NCBI GenBank assembly: GCA_020073265.1
Contig: JAIQFN010000069.1
Span: 1-32,819 of the forward strand
DNA from: Terriglobia bacterium
GTDB taxonomy: Bacteria > Acidobacteriota > Terriglobia > Bryobacterales > Bryobacteraceae
Length of the DNA: 32,819 nucleotides
Direction: 5' to 3'
This document shows positions 31,528 through 32,819 of the stretch, piece after piece. Every line of letters starts with the position of its first letter. The stretch's first letter is position 1. The notes beneath the pieces were generated by a model that was given only the letters and a program-made list of their open reading frames with translations, ran no database searches and was not told where the DNA came from. The position numbers and the translations under genes are program-made.

Positions 31528-31898
31528 TCGCCATGCTTGAGAGTGGCTTTCACGGCCGCGAGCGCTCGGCCGAACTCTATCGCACCATTCACTGTCTGCT
31601 GGGCCGATTCTTTGACTCTCCGATACAGCCCGCCAATGTGCTCAGCGGAGATGGCTGTCGATTCTTGGGGGACGGACGTAACCCCGTTCGTGGTGGCCAG
31701 CAAATCAGGCGCCGCCGATTCGGCCTGTGGCGCGTCTCCAACGACCTCGAACATAGCATCAATGGGGCGATCAACACAGCCCTCAATCCGGCCGCTGGTG
31801 GAAACGTTAACCGCCGGGCGTCGCATATTTCCACCAAGTGTTTCGCCATCGGGGCGCGAGTTGGGCGACAGGTCTAGGGGGTTCGATGATTTTTTCAT
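31458..31898 (-). CDS. N-terminal part of a frame-split DUF3102-type protein
   Basis: ATG 31898 overlaps the stop of the upstream HTH gene (ATGA); the frame is open 20 codons further upstream. Residues ~1-90 are a Ser/Pro/Asp-rich disordered region. The end carries the start of a DUF3102 domain: GAIEFGRALAAVKATLKHGEWLPWLKK. After the seven-A run it changes to an unrelated tail (TRACWASVIVRHDFT) and stops at 31458. DUF3102 is found on plasmids, phages and islands; I know no established biochemical function. With the 30952-31527 part it forms one domain if the ribosome or polymerase slips one base. Confidence 0.7.
   Translation of the reverse strand: MKKSSNPLDLSPNSRPDGETLGGNMRRPAVNVSTSGRIEGCVDRPIDAMFEVVGDAPQAESAAPDLLATTNGVTSVPQESTAISAEHIGGLYRRVKESAQQTVNGAIEFGRALAAVKATLKHGEWLPWLKKTRACWASVIVRHDFT
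31505..31511 (-). other. Seven-A run at the frame change in the DUF3102-type gene
   Basis: On the coding strand the sequence is CTC AAA AAA ACG in the first frame. A one-base backward slip gives CTC AAA AAA AAC GAG, which continues as LKKNESVLGFS and restores the domain. This could be programmed frameshifting, transcript slippage, a real one-base deletion or a homopolymer sequencing error. Confidence 0.75.
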
Positions 31899-32101
31899 CT
31901 GACGCTGTTCGCTTGCCTCGCGAGGTAGTCCTGAAAGTCGGGTTCGAAGATACGCCATTGCTTCCGAATCCGATATGCCTTTAATTCCCCAGTTTCGACA
32001 AGACGGCGCGCAGTCCGCGGCGAAACCTTCAGCCGTTTCGCGATTCGCCCTACTGAAAAGACCTGTTCTGTGACATTCTCTACTTCTGTCCGATGGTTCA
32101 T
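31895..32101 (-). CDS. Helix-turn-helix (excisionase-family) DNA-binding protein
   Basis: A 68-residue protein from ATG 32101 (MNHRTEVENVTEQ); the frame is open further upstream to 32209, but that part crosses the AT-rich hairpin and lacks domain likeness. The HTH is QVFSVGRIAKRLKVSPRTARRLVETGELKAYRI, then the wing RKQWRIFEPDFQDYLARQ. It is the first gene of the island operon and probably regulates it or acts in excision along with the second HTH protein at 30748. The upstream hairpin at 32133 may be its operator. Confidence 0.8.
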   Translation of the reverse strand: MNHRTEVENVTEQVFSVGRIAKRLKVSPRTARRLVETGELKAYRIRKQWRIFEPDFQDYLARQANSVR

Positions 32102-32132
32102 GCTCTGACCGTAATAGAACTTTAAGGCCCCA

Positions 32133-32154
32133 AACAACTCACTTGCAAGTTGTT
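32133..32154. promoter_or_regulatory. Inverted repeat upstream of the island operon
   Basis: Seven-nt arms AACAACT/AGTTGTT surround CACTTGCA, with an inner palindrome ACTTGCAAGT (32141-32150). On the plus strand six T residues (32153-32158) overlap and follow the second arm. It lies 32 nt before the HTH gene start on the minus strand, so it could be an operator for that gene or a plus-strand terminator. Confidence 0.45.
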
Positions 32155-32231
32155 TTTTGGGAGGTAACTCACCAGTGATTCCGCTCCAGTGGCTTGATCG
32201 CCGCATCAAAACTAGGACACACTTTCGTTTA

Positions 32232-32254
32232 CCGCTCTTTAGCGGCGGGTTTTT
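32232..32254 (+). terminator. Rho-independent terminator-like hairpin
   Basis: CCGCT-CTTT-AGCGG is a perfect five-pair stem with a four-nt loop, followed by CGGG and five T residues (32250-32254). No plus-strand gene ends just before it, so it may mark the border of the island or stop antisense transcription. The flanking stretch 32255-32429 shows no other supported feature. Confidence 0.55.
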
Positions 32255-32429
32255 GGTCCAACCAAATAATTTCCAGCGCCAGCGCGTCGCGACGAATTAG
32301 AACCGGGGCGGTCACTGTGCGGGGGCTGTCTCCTGGCCGGTTACGGTATCACACGCCGGGCAGCAGCTCGAGCAGCGCGGCCGCGGGTCGCTGGCGGGCA
32401 GGTGGGCCACGTCCGGCCGGATCCGGCGC

Positions 32430-32627
32430 ATGGACATCTGGGCCGTGGCTGGCTACACGGAAGCAACCGAGTTCGAGCGCTGGCAACGCGGCGCCGGAAA
32501 TCCGATCGCAGCCGAGAAGTTCCGCCGGGTTCTGAGCATGACACCTGGAGATTTTATCCAGGCGTTGGGGGCCGTTGGCCGCCCGAAGCCCGTTGACCTC
32601 GCCACGCGGCTAGTGGGCTGTCTGTGA
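32430..32627 (+). CDS. Small hypothetical protein, 65 residues
   Basis: Opens at ATG 32430 with MDIWAVAGYTEATEFERWQRG, continues AAEKFRRVLSMTPGDFIQALGAVGRPKP and stops at 32627. The frame is open upstream for some distance, so it may be the end of a longer, truncated gene. The helix-rich character and non-repetitive composition look more protein-like than the overlapping frames. It is convergent with the transposase fragment, seven nt away. No family is recognised. Confidence 0.4.
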   Translation: MDIWAVAGYTEATEFERWQRGAGNPIAAEKFRRVLSMTPGDFIQALGAVGRPKPVDLATRLVGCL

Positions 32628-32634
32628 GAAGTAT

Positions 32635-32819
32635 TTACCACGACTGAATTCTCCGCCTTGGGTCGGAGTATTTCCAGCGGAAGGGCTTGGCAGATTTTCC
32701 GTATAGCCGAATGTAGCGCAGGATCTTGCGCCGGAGGTCGGCGACGGAAGTGAAGATGCCGCGATCGATCACTTCGCGTTGCAGTTTGGAGAACCAGATT
32801 TCGACCTGGTTCATCCAGG
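32635..32819 (-). CDS. IS630-family transposase, C-terminal end (cut by the window edge)
   Basis: Reading inwards from the window end on the minus strand gives WMNQVEIWFSKLQREVIDRG, IFTSVADLRRKILRYIRLYG and KSAKPFRWKYSDPRRRIQSW before TAA (32635-32637). The N-Q-V-E-I-W-F block holds the third catalytic acid of the DDE triad, and the F-R/Q-W-K-Y-S-D ending is typical of this transposase group. Only about 61 codons are visible; the start lies beyond 32819. An insertion sequence therefore borders the island. Confidence 0.85.
   Translation of the reverse strand, partial: WMNQVEIWFSKLQREVIDRGIFTSVADLRRKILRYIRLYGKSAKPFRWKYSDPRRRIQSW

Noticed and set aside
1-32819. CRISPR array, rRNA operon or toxin-antitoxin pair
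   Set aside because: I saw no regularly spaced repeats, no rRNA sequence and no recognisable toxin-antitoxin gene pair.

Overview
The window looks like chromosomal DNA of a Gram-negative Acidobacteria member, most likely a Solibacter/Bryobacter-type lineage. The evidence is high GC, an LpxC for lipid A synthesis, a roughly 1,000-residue TonB-dependent receptor with an N-terminal carboxypeptidase-regulatory-like domain, an OmpA-type porin with a proline linker, and long hydrolase and beta-propeller genes. This assignment is inference from gene content; no rRNA is present.

Layout. 1-2.8 kb: a CADD-family (self-sacrificing pABA synthase type) gene, then divergent secreted S1/P1-PLC-type and PLC-like phosphodiesterases. 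2.8-6.2 kb (minus): a hypothetical protein, a small secreted protein and a short SecA lacking the usual C-terminal tail. 6.2-10.7 kb (plus): a bPH2-type membrane protein, a 13-Asp-box propeller protein and an OmpA/PKD outer-membrane protein, closed by a strong terminator. 10.7-14.6 kb: a Uma2-family gene facing an APC permease-folC-plsC run. 14.6-18.0 kb: a TonB receptor with a palindrome-rich leader and a terminator. 18.0-21.5 kb (minus): a coiled-coil protein, an MdlA-like half ABC exporter, a YdcF-family protein and a membrane protein. 21.5-22.5 kb: a duplicated pgsA 3' end flanking a lower-GC insert with a decayed ORF. 22.3-26.0 kb (minus): pgsA, lpxC and a fused GT87-type membrane/TolB-propeller protein. 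26.0-29.3 kb (plus): polA and a cyclophilin lipoprotein.

29.3-32.8 kb is an accessory island. A tRNA-Thr(CGT) is followed by a tyrosine integrase, an AlpA/excisionase-like protein, a DUF3102-type gene split by a frame change at a 7-A run, and a second HTH protein, all on the minus strand with ATGA overlaps or 3-nt gaps. Beyond it lie a small ORF and the C-terminal end of an IS630-family transposase cut by the window edge. No second copy of the tRNA 3' end was seen, so the distal attachment site is outside or lost.

Most of the window is housekeeping or envelope biology. The parts most worth a second look are the pgsA-tail duplication, the frameshifted DUF3102 island gene, the short SecA operon, the CADD enzyme with all its catalytic residues, and the glycosyltransferase-propeller fusion. 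I did not find an obvious complete new defence or biosynthetic system.
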